From assembly GCA_900553035.1 (NCBI GenBank), contig USCC01000030.1, positions 1-21,162 of the forward strand: 21,162 nt of DNA. Reading direction: 5' to 3'. The notes below the pieces were generated by a model that ran no database searches, had not been told where the DNA came from, and worked only from the letters and a program-made list of their open reading frames with translations. Below, piece by piece: positions 15,433 to 21,162 of this stretch. Both the position numbers and the translations under genes were made by a program. The stretch's first letter is position 1; each line of letters opens with the position of its first letter. Source of the DNA: an uncultured Rhodospirillaceae bacterium (GTDB taxonomy: Bacteria > Pseudomonadota > Alphaproteobacteria > CAAGCB01 > CAG-977).

Positions 15433-15450
15433 ATGTCGCAAAAGCGACAT
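15433..15450 (+). terminator. Perfect hairpin downstream of cysS
   Basis: ATGTCGC (15433-15439) and GCGACAT (15444-15450) form a perfect 7-base stem with an AAAA loop, 49 bases after the cysS stop. Only ATATTTG follows, so the U-tract of a standard terminator is poor. It may be a weak terminator, a processing site or an operator for the next gene. Confidence 0.4.
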
Positions 15451-15465
15451 ATATTTGTAACTATT

Positions 15466-15482
15466 CCTTTTTGGCAAAAAGG
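15466..15482. promoter_or_regulatory. Inverted repeat in the upstream region of the first secreted protein
   Basis: CCTTTTT (15466-15472) and AAAAAGG (15476-15482) are perfect arms around GGC. The sequence TTGGCA inside it (15471-15476) resembles a -35 box, but the -10 element at a fitting distance (TTAAGT at 15495) is poor. GTAATT (15491-15496) and AATTAC (15505-15510) form another short inverted repeat before the ribosome binding site GGTGAGGA. Confidence 0.3.
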
Positions 15483-15524
15483 AGTATTCTGTAATTAAGT
15501 CGTAAATTACCTGGTGAGGATGCA

Positions 15525-16130
15525 ATGAACACCGTACAGAAAATTTCTTGCCGTTTATGCGCCGTTTTAGCCGCTGTGGCCGTTTTGGCGCCTTTCGGCG
15601 CCCGGGCGCAGAACCTGCCGACAAATCCATGGGCGGCTCAGCCGACGCAACCTGTCCAGCAGGCACAGCCGTATCAGCAGCAACAGCAGGTGTTCCCTCA
15701 GCCGACGAATCTGCCGGGTCAGGGTGCTCCGATTTATTACGGTGCACAGCCGTACCAGCCGACGTATGAAGGCGGCGACGCGAACGTATGGAACACGAAA
15801 ATGCCTGAATTCACGGGTGAATTGACGACATGGGGAACCGATTACGGCCAGCGTGCGACGGCTCCGGAAGTCAACATGCATAACATTCTGGCGATTACAC
15901 AGCATCTGCGCAATATGGGTTACCAGATTCCGGCAGGCTTTGAAGAACGCGTCGGCAAGGCTCCGGCCGCGGTCAAGCAACGCATCAACAGTGCTCTGGT
16001 CGGCTTGGAACGCGGTTCTGACCCGATTTCAAAATCCAGCCAGTTTATCATGAAGCATTTTGAGAACGAAACCGGCATGACATTTGACAACCTGCTGGGT
16101 AATTCTCTTGATCTGCTGTCCTCCAAATAA
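15525..16130 (+). CDS. Secreted protein with Gln/Pro-rich linker, paralogue A
   Basis: A 201-residue exported protein of unknown function. Residues 1-28 form a Sec signal peptide (basic start, LCAVLAAVAVLAPF core, ARA before the likely cut at Gln29). Residues 30-83 are low-complexity and rich in Gln, Pro and Tyr, suggesting a flexible periplasmic linker. A more ordered C-terminal domain runs from about 119 to 197: ILAITQHLRNMGYQIPAGFEE, then KAPAAVKQRI, ending ETGMTFDNLL. This domain aligns with the C-terminal part of the secreted protein at 16529, including shared GxxxPxxxEE, KxP and TGxxFxxLL spacing. GGTGAGGA at 15513-15520 supports the ATG at 15525. It has its own gap upstream and a strong terminator downstream, so it looks monocistronic. 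After cleavage there are no cysteines, so it is neither a lipoprotein nor disulfide-bonded. Confidence 0.8.
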   Translation: MNTVQKISCRLCAVLAAVAVLAPFGARAQNLPTNPWAAQPTQPVQQAQPYQQQQQVFPQPTNLPGQGAPIYYGAQPYQPTYEGGDANVWNTKMPEFTGELTTWGTDYGQRATAPEVNMHNILAITQHLRNMGYQIPAGFEERVGKAPAAVKQRINSALVGLERGSDPISKSSQFIMKHFENETGMTFDNLLGNSLDLLSSK

Positions 16131-16147
16131 ACGTCTTCATTCAGGGA

Positions 16148-16176
16148 AACGCCGGCGGTTCATGCCGGCGTTTTTT
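16148..16176 (+). terminator. Strong intrinsic terminator
   Basis: AACGCCGGC (16148-16156) pairs perfectly with GCCGGCGTT (16164-16172) around a 7-base loop, and six T residues occupy 16171-16176. It lies 18 bases after the stop of the first secreted protein and is a textbook Rho-independent terminator. Confidence 0.93.
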
Positions 16177-16528
16177 GTGCCTTTTTACGGCGGCCGGGGG
16201 TTCTTTTTTCCGAACGGAGCAGATGAATCTGCGGCGGCGGGGAAATTTTTCGCCGCCCTTTTCCGGTGCTTTTTGACTCAGCAAAGAGGGGGAAAGGCAT
16301 AATCCGGCGGGATGTGATGAGTGAACGGATACGGCGGGATATTATGAAATCTTTTCCGACCCGGGAAACTGCGGCCTTATTCTGCTGCCGGAATGTGTCG
16401 GTGCGTGTGTGAGCGTCTTTTTGCCTCATCTTCTGCCTCCGCGCTTTTATGTGTTTTTTTTATCGCAATACCGGGCCACTTGAGATATGTTGAAAGAAAG
16501 AAACGACTTTTGGGAAGGATGGTGTCCG
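16177..16528. other. 352-base gene-free gap between the secreted paralogues
   Basis: I see no convincing gene here. GGCGGCG (16233-16239) and CGCCGCC (16251-16257) form a GC-rich stem followed by CTTTTCC, possibly a second weak terminator. Further on, 16261-16290 holds a short stretch with loose likeness to the TTGCTAAGCAA repeat (GACTCAGCAAAGAGG). The promoter for the next gene must lie in the second half, but no good -35/-10 pair was found. Confidence 0.5.
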
Positions 16529-17086
16529 ATGCATTTTTTCAAGATTGCCCTGTGCTCTTTTCTCGTCTCTTTCCTGGCGGCCGCCATGGCGCAGGCCCAG
16601 AATACATCCATATCCCAGGCCGCCGAAAAGCTTGCCTCTATCCGAGATAAAAAGGCCGAGCTGGAAAAGGACGCCGTCAAAACCGGACAGACAATCAATG
16701 ACCTGGGTTCTCTTTCCATTGACGATTTTCTGGAGCTGGAAGCCGTTCCTGACGGTCTGGATCCCGTTTCCGCCGATGCCCTGTACCGGACAGACGAAGC
16801 CTTTGATTTCATGACAATGGGACAGGCAATCACCAGCATCCAGATCATGCGCGGGCAGGGGGTTGAACTGCCTGAGAATCTGGAGGAGGACATCCGCAAA
16901 AATCCGGATCAAATGTCGAAAATCATGTTTGAGGCCTTTCAGAAAATCCCCGCTCCGGAGATTAAATCCAAAGAAGATATTGACAAGTATCGCCGCAATG
17001 CCATCCGCGCGGCCGAGGAAAGTACCGGGATTGAATTCAAGGAACTGCTGAAACAGCAGAAAAAAATGATGACTTTCAAAGATTAA
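16529..17086 (+). CDS. Secreted protein, paralogue B
   Basis: A 185-residue exported protein of unknown function. The start at 16529 is preferred over an in-frame ATG at 16487 because GGAAGGA (16513-16519) is well spaced from it and because it gives a clean signal peptide: FKIALCSFLVSFLAAAM followed by AQA and a likely cut before Gln24. Residues 28-55 look helical (EKLASIRDKKAELEKDAVK). From about 98 to 175 lies the region shared with the secreted protein at 15525: ITSIQIMRGQGVELPENLEE, RKNPDQMSKIMFEAF and STGIEFKELL. It lacks the Gln/Pro-rich linker of that protein. The mature chain has no cysteines. The trmJ start is only 12 bases downstream, so it may lead the trmJ-algJ-algI transcript. 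Confidence 0.8.
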   Translation: MHFFKIALCSFLVSFLAAAMAQAQNTSISQAAEKLASIRDKKAELEKDAVKTGQTINDLGSLSIDDFLELEAVPDGLDPVSADALYRTDEAFDFMTMGQAITSIQIMRGQGVELPENLEEDIRKNPDQMSKIMFEAFQKIPAPEIKSKEDIDKYRRNAIRAAEESTGIEFKELLKQQKKMMTFKD

Positions 17087-17098
17087 ACGGATTTTCAA

Positions 17099-17839
17099 GT
17101 GACTGACGAAAAGATATTGAAAGCGGAACCGGCTTTTATCCTGGTTCGTCCGCAGCTGGCCGAAAACGTCGGTACAGCCGCGCGGGCGATGATGAACTGC
17201 GCCCTGTCGGACATGCGGCTGGTCGATCCTGACGAAGACCACCTCGGACCGCGGGCTGTGGCTGCTTCTTCCGGCGCGGAGGAAATCCTCCGCCATGCGA
17301 GGGTGTACAAAACCATCCCCGAAGCCATCGCAGACCTGAACAAGGTTTACGCAACGACAGGACGTCCCCGGGACATGATCAAACCCGTATTCACCGGTAC
17401 GGGAATGGCGCAGGACATCCGGGATAATTCCGTCGGCGGCAGCCGCTGCGGCGTTCTGTTCGGGCCGGAACGGACGGGATTGGAAAACGACGATGTGGCG
17501 TTTGCCGACGCACTTATCACCATTCCCCTGAATCCGAAACACTGCTCGCTGAACCTGGCGCAGGCTGTCCTGCTGGTCGGTTATGAACTGTTCCGGATGT
17601 CGGACGATACGGCGCCTTCTTATCTGGCGATGCCCAATACCGAACCGGCCAGCAAAGTCGAAATGGAGCACCTGTTTTCTCATCTGGAAACAGAGCTGGA
17701 TCGCGCCGGATATTTTCATGTGCCCGAAAAAAAACCGCGGATGGTGCGCAATCTCCGCAACCTTCTGGCACGCGCCCGCCTGACGTCGCAGGAAATACGG
17801 ACGCTTCACGGCGTCATCACCGACTTAACCCGCAGATAG
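17099..17839 (+). CDS. trmJ: tRNA (Cm32/Um32) 2'-O-methyltransferase, TrmJ-like
   Basis: A SPOUT (trefoil-knot) RNA methyltransferase of the TrmH/TrmJ group, 246 residues, the same length as E. coli TrmJ. It should use S-adenosylmethionine to methylate the ribose at position 32 of certain tRNAs. The three knot motifs are VRPQLAENVGTAARAMMN (16-33), FGPERTGLEND (121-131) and IPLNPKHCSLNLAQAV (142-157). The basic C-terminal extension (residues 205-246) matches the dimerising tail of TrmJ. The GTG start at 17099 has a poor ribosome binding site, so translation may be coupled to the upstream secreted protein, 12 bases away. The stop is 7 bases from the AlgJ/AlgX-like gene. Exact tRNA targets cannot be read from sequence. 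Confidence 0.9.
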   Translation: MTDEKILKAEPAFILVRPQLAENVGTAARAMMNCALSDMRLVDPDEDHLGPRAVAASSGAEEILRHARVYKTIPEAIADLNKVYATTGRPRDMIKPVFTGTGMAQDIRDNSVGGSRCGVLFGPERTGLENDDVAFADALITIPLNPKHCSLNLAQAVLLVGYELFRMSDDTAPSYLAMPNTEPASKVEMEHLFSHLETELDRAGYFHVPEKKPRMVRNLRNLLARARLTSQEIRTLHGVITDLTRR

Positions 17840-17846
17840 GTCCTTT

Positions 17847-19583
17847 ATGATTCATACCAAACGCCTTTTGCTTTCGCTGTTTCTGGCTGTTCTTTCCGTG
17901 TTCGCGTGCCGGTCGTTTTATTATTCACGGGAAGTCGCTTTTTCATTTGAAGCCAAAGTGACACAGCCGACGGAATTTCATGTTTCCTTTTCCGGAAAGA
18001 ACGCCCGGGAAAATGAAGCTGTCCGGAAACTGGCTCCGGACACGCGTTTTCAGAAGGTCGATTTCATTCTGCCGGTTGAACGGCTGACCGGTGTGAAGCT
18101 GTCTGTTTCTTTAACGGAAGGCGTTTTTGAACTCCGGCGCCTTCTTTTGTCCGGAACGCGGAAACTGTCGCTTTCGGATCAGAACGTTCGCATGGGCGCG
18201 GAAGGGATGAAGGACTTTAAACAAACCGCAGAAACAGTCAGCGGCCGTGTTGGGAAAGTCGGTTCCCTGACCGTCATACTTCCCGCACCGCTGAAGGGAA
18301 GGGTGTATTTCGTTTTCTCTCTGTTCTTCAGTCTGTTTCTCCTGTCTTTTCTTCTGTTCTACAAGATTTCCGCTTCTGTTCCGGGCTTTCTGCAAAAAAT
18401 GGGAACCGGATGGAGCGCTTTCCCGGATAAAAAGAACCTGGTCTTTCTGATTGCTGTATTTGCTCTGCTGCTGATTCCTTCGACAAAAATTGATTTTCAT
18501 TCGGTCGTCAGCCGTGAAAACAGAAAGCTGGCCGCACCGGCGCGCCTGACGATCAACGGACGAGTCAACAATTCATTCGGCCGGGATTTCGACGAATGGT
18601 TCAAAGACCGCTTCGCCGGACGGGATAAGGTGATTGACCTGTACAATGCTTTCCAGAACACGCTGAACCGCAAATTTGAACGTCAGGGGGTCATCATTGG
18701 AAAGGATAACTGGCTGTTTCACGGACGCATCCGGAATTTCAGGGGAACGGACGGCTTTTCGGAAAGAGAAATGGAGCAGATCCGTGATAATCTTGCCCGT
18801 CTGCAGCAGTTCTGTGACGAACACGGCATCAAACTTTATATCATGGTCACGCCCTACAAGCATCATGTGTATCCCGAACTGTACCCCGACGCTGTCAAGC
18901 GTTCGCGGGAGACCGGCCGGATGGAGGAAGTCGAAGCGTATCTGAAGCGGGAAATGCCCGGTTTGAACTTTATTTACATCAAACATGCTCTGATGAAAGA
19001 ACGAAAAACGAGAAAAGAAGAGTATCTCTACTTCAAAACCGACCATCACTGGACCGATAAAGGGGCTTTTACGGCTTACCGGGAGCTGATGAAATACATT
19101 GTCCGCGACTTCCCGGATGTCCGCCCGGTGAAGGAAGAGGACTATGACATAACGCACGGACGGAAAGTCCGGGCTGAATGCGACCGGAGCTTTTATGATG
19201 GGACGCAGTACTCTCTTCTGCATCTGAAGGATGAAAGTATTTTCAATATCGATTTTTCGTTCTATGACCACAAGGATCGGAAGAAACTGGATTTCAGGGA
19301 ACCGTGCCGCCCGAAAACCTTTTCGCACTATGAAAAAGGAGCGGATAAAAAGGTCTTTTACGTTACGGACAGCATGGGCGAAAACTTCATGGGCTTTCTG
19401 GCGTATACGTTCAGGGATATCCAGAAGCGCCGCTACAATGCGGAAATCAAGGCCAAAAGGAAAAATGAAGACATATACATGTCTTTTTATGAAAACGATA
19501 TTTTGGAATACAAACCCGACATTCTGATTCTTGGGACGTATGACGGCTACATGCCGGCGTTCAAAACGCTGTACGAGGATTAA
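17847..19583 (+). CDS. AlgJ/AlgX-like SGNH O-acetylation protein with extra N-terminal domain
   Basis: The last 360 of 578 residues are an AlgX/AlgJ-type SGNH domain: SRENRKLAAPARL (222-234), DFDEWFKDRFAGRD (247-260), GKDNWLFHG (285-293), PYKHHVYPELYP (336-347), YFKTDHHWTDKGAF (395-408) and VTDSMGENF (506-514). The likely catalytic set is Ser509, Asp399 and His401. Relatives bind polysaccharide in the periplasm and transfer acetyl groups supplied by an MBOAT partner. The N-terminal part differs from classical AlgJ: a membrane helix at 4-22, a beta-rich domain at 30-145 with FQKVDFILPVERLTGVKLSV, and two more helices at about 152-172 and 197-213. The gene starts 7 bases after trmJ and ends 3 bases before the MBOAT gene, so the pair is surely co-expressed. 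The polymer modified is unknown; alginate genes are not seen. Confidence 0.85.
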   Translation: MIHTKRLLLSLFLAVLSVFACRSFYYSREVAFSFEAKVTQPTEFHVSFSGKNARENEAVRKLAPDTRFQKVDFILPVERLTGVKLSVSLTEGVFELRRLLLSGTRKLSLSDQNVRMGAEGMKDFKQTAETVSGRVGKVGSLTVILPAPLKGRVYFVFSLFFSLFLLSFLLFYKISASVPGFLQKMGTGWSAFPDKKNLVFLIAVFALLLIPSTKIDFHSVVSRENRKLAAPARLTINGRVNNSFGRDFDEWFKDRFAGRDKVIDLYNAFQNTLNRKFERQGVIIGKDNWLFHGRIRNFRGTDGFSEREMEQIRDNLARLQQFCDEHGIKLYIMVTPYKHHVYPELYPDAVKRSRETGRMEEVEAYLKREMPGLNFIYIKHALMKERKTRKEEYLYFKTDHHWTDKGAFTAYRELMKYIVRDFPDVRPVKEEDYDITHGRKVRAECDRSFYDGTQYSLLHLKDESIFNIDFSFYDHKDRKKLDFREPCRPKTFSHYEKGADKKVFYVTDSMGENFMGFLAYTFRDIQKRRYNAEIKAKRKNEDIYMSFYENDILEYKPDILILGTYDGYMPAFKTLYED

Positions 19584-19586
19584 GCC

Positions 19587-20990
19587 ATGCTATTCAGTTC
19601 ATTAACGTTTCTGCACATTTTCCTGCCGTCTGTCCTCGTTTTTTATTTTCTGTCGTCCCGTGAAGCGCGGAACTATATTCTTCTGGTCGCAAGCATCATT
19701 TTTTATGCTTGGGGCGAGCCGCTTTACCTGGCGATGATGCTGTTTACGATCACGGCGAATTATGCCGGGGCGATTGCCATTGAATCGATGCGGACGCCCG
19801 GCGGGAAAAAGGCGGCGCTGTGGCTGGCGGTCATTGTTGACTTGGGATTTCTGTTTTATTTCAAATACTTTAATTTTTTTGTCAGCAATCTGAACCGGAT
19901 GGAGGTGTTCGATATCCCCTTCATTGAAGTCATCATGCCGATCGGCATTTCATTTTATACGTTTCAGGCGATGTCCTACCTGATTGACGTTTACCGGGGA
20001 GAAGTGAGGGCGCAGCGGGATTTTTACAAACTGGCGCTGTATATTTCCCTGTTTCCCCAGCTGGTTGCCGGGCCGATTGTGAAGTATCACGACGTTTACG
20101 AGGAGATCAACAGCCGCCGGGAGAGCTTTGACCGTTTTGTCATGGGATTGAAGCGTTTCATCATTGGGCTGGCGAAGAAGGTTCTGCTGGCGAACACGAT
20201 TGGAGCGGTCGTGGATGTCATTTTTGCCCTTCCCGTGGAAGAACTGTCCGCATCCGTTGCATGGATGGGGATCATTTCCTATACGCTTCAGCTTTATTTC
20301 GATTTCAGCGGCTATTCTGACATGGCAATCGGGCTTGGGCATATGTTCGGGTTTCGGTTTCTGGAAAACTTCAATTACCCGTATGTTTCCAAATCGGTTA
20401 CGGAATTTTGGCGGCGGTGGCATATTTCCCTGTCGACATGGTTTAAACAGTATCTATACATTCCTCTGGGCGGGAATCGGGTTTCCAAACCGAGGCAGTA
20501 CCTGAACCTGTTCATTGTTTTTCTGGCGACAGGTTTCTGGCACGGAGCGAGCTGGTCGTTTGTCCTGTGGGGCGTATGGAACGGTATTTTCATCATTTTG
20601 GAAAAGCTGACGAATTTCACGCGCGAAACGGAAAGCCGGCTTGTCAACGCACTGAAGCATGTTTACGGATATGTCATTTTTACGCTCGGACTGGTTATTT
20701 TCCGGGCAGACGACCTGCCATACGCATGGGGATACCTGCGTCTTATGCTGGGAGGGCTTGAAACATCGGCGGAAAACGGCATCGGATACTATGCGGACAA
20801 CTTTTTCATTGCGGCTTTTCTGGTCGGGGCGCCGGCGAGTATCGGGCTTTTCAAAAATATCCTGGAATGGGGCAACCGCACGACGCTCAGGACATGGATT
20901 GTGAACATTTACCTGATTGCACTGTATCTTCTGACGTTCCTGTGCCTGGCGGGATCGACATATAATCCGTTCATCTATTTCCGGTTCTGA
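19587..20990 (+). CDS. MBOAT-family membrane O-acyltransferase, AlgI-like
   Basis: The 467-residue protein has about eleven hydrophobic helices and the full AlgI/DltB-like MBOAT layout. Diagnostic stretches are FSSLTFLHIFLPSV (3-16), FYAWGEPLYL (39-48), MPIGISFYTFQAMSYLIDVYRG (117-138), LFPQLVAGPIV (155-165), YFDFSGYSDMAIGLG (237-251), NYPYVSKSVTEFWRRWHISLS (263-283) and TGFWHGASWSFVLWG (315-329). His279 and His319 correspond to the conserved MBOAT histidines. Such proteins move acetyl groups from cytoplasmic acetyl-CoA across the membrane to a periplasmic SGNH transferase, here presumably the gene 3 bases upstream. GAGGA at 19576-19580 is the ribosome binding site. No AlgF homologue is in the window. 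Family membership is secure; the acceptor glycan is not known. Confidence 0.93.
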   Translation: MLFSSLTFLHIFLPSVLVFYFLSSREARNYILLVASIIFYAWGEPLYLAMMLFTITANYAGAIAIESMRTPGGKKAALWLAVIVDLGFLFYFKYFNFFVSNLNRMEVFDIPFIEVIMPIGISFYTFQAMSYLIDVYRGEVRAQRDFYKLALYISLFPQLVAGPIVKYHDVYEEINSRRESFDRFVMGLKRFIIGLAKKVLLANTIGAVVDVIFALPVEELSASVAWMGIISYTLQLYFDFSGYSDMAIGLGHMFGFRFLENFNYPYVSKSVTEFWRRWHISLSTWFKQYLYIPLGGNRVSKPRQYLNLFIVFLATGFWHGASWSFVLWGVWNGIFIILEKLTNFTRETESRLVNALKHVYGYVIFTLGLVIFRADDLPYAWGYLRLMLGGLETSAENGIGYYADNFFIAAFLVGAPASIGLFKNILEWGNRTTLRTWIVNIYLIALYLLTFLCLAGSTYNPFIYFRF

Positions 20991-21049
20991 GAAAAGAAAA
21001 ACTCCGTAGCAGCCTCCGGTGGCTCAGTCCGGGTAAAAGCGGAAAAACC

Positions 21050-21133
21050 ATGCGAAAAATATCCCGGCAAGCGGCCTGTCGCACAGCCGTGTTTATCGTT
21101 TTCGTTCTTATTGCTAAGCAAAAAAGACTTTAG
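21050..21133 (+). CDS. Doubtful 27-residue hydrophobic small ORF
   Basis: ATG at 21050 opens a 27-codon frame ending TAG at 21131-21133. The peptide has a basic start (MRKISRQAACR), a short hydrophobic core (AVFIVFVLIA) and a basic end (KQKRL), the shape of a small membrane peptide. There is no strong ribosome binding site, and the last third coincides with the dispersed TTGCTAAGCAA motif, so the frame may be accidental. The codons of the repeat explain the IAKQKR part. Confidence 0.15.
   Translation: MRKISRQAACRTAVFIVFVLIAKQKRL
21111..21128. repeat. Palindromic motif TTGCTAAGCAA-AAAAGAC, copy C
   Basis: Third occurrence of the motif in the tandem repeat at 6747 and 6879, 17 of 18 bases identical. 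A TTCGT sequence also lies a few bases upstream (21101-21105), as in the tandem copies. This is outside the tandem pair by 14 kb and follows the MBOAT gene, again in a gene 3' region. Confidence 0.55.
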
Positions 21134-21162
21134 CAGATGCCGGGTGACGAAGCGATACGTTT

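Noticed and set aside
15491..15511. A CtrA-type site (TTAA-N7-TTAA) before the first secreted protein
   Set aside because: The second half-site reads ATTA at the required spacing, and TTAC only with one extra base, so the match is too poor.
16261..16290. A further diverged copy of the TTGCTAAGCAA repeat (GACTCAGCAAAGAGG)
   Set aside because: The likeness is limited to a few bases and a T-run, within chance expectation for such short sequence.
16460..17809. A 449-codon open frame on the minus strand across the second secreted protein and trmJ
   Set aside because: It lies fully opposite two well-supported genes, its product is rich in Arg, His, Phe and Gln as expected from reverse codons, and it matches no family I know.
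21011..21042. Possible tRNA, because GGTGGCTCAGTCCGGGTAAAAGC resembles a D-arm
   Set aside because: No acceptor stem closes around it, there is no anticodon stem at the right distance and no T-loop such as GTTCGAATC downstream.

Overview
The window looks like ordinary chromosome of an alphaproteobacterium with moderately high GC. The lineage is inferred from protein style: a class II DAHP synthase, a short nicotinate phosphoribosyltransferase, a GluRS with a KLSKR signature, and a TrmJ-type methyltransferase. I could not search a database, so the genus is open. There is no sign of phage, transposase or CRISPR. The novelty lies in a few altered proteins and in the intergenic DNA.

Layout. (1) Positions 1-6662, plus strand: the 3' part of glmU, then glmS (amino-sugar precursors for peptidoglycan and LPS), a small membrane coiled-coil protein, class II DAHP synthase (shikimate pathway), nicotinate phosphoribosyltransferase (NAD salvage) and a GNAT acetyltransferase. 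All are closely packed. (2) 6663-6949: a gene-free convergent gap filled by a tandem pair of 114-bp repeats with a 132-bp period. (3) 6950-10023, minus strand: a two-gene operon of a proline-rich membrane-anchored protein of unknown function and a multi-pass GT-C glycosyltransferase resembling AftB. (4) 10158-15383, plus strand: ribokinase, an NAD synthetase whose N-terminal glutaminase-like domain has lost its catalytic residues, then gltX and cysS almost abutting. (5) 15525-17086: two secreted proteins that appear to be paralogues, separated by a strong terminator and a 350-base gap. (6) 17099-20990: trmJ, an AlgJ/AlgX-like SGNH protein and an AlgI-like MBOAT, which together suggest acetylation of an extracytoplasmic glycan. 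(7) 20991-21162: a tail with one doubtful small ORF and a third copy of a palindromic motif found in the tandem repeat.

Themes. Cell-envelope sugars recur (GlmU, GlmS, the GT-C operon, the AlgI/AlgJ-type pair). NAD metabolism recurs too (nicotinate phosphoribosyltransferase and NadE). No single new multi-gene system is evident. The best leads are the degenerate NadE glutaminase domain, the repeat family built around TTGCTAAGCAA, and the secreted paralogue pair.
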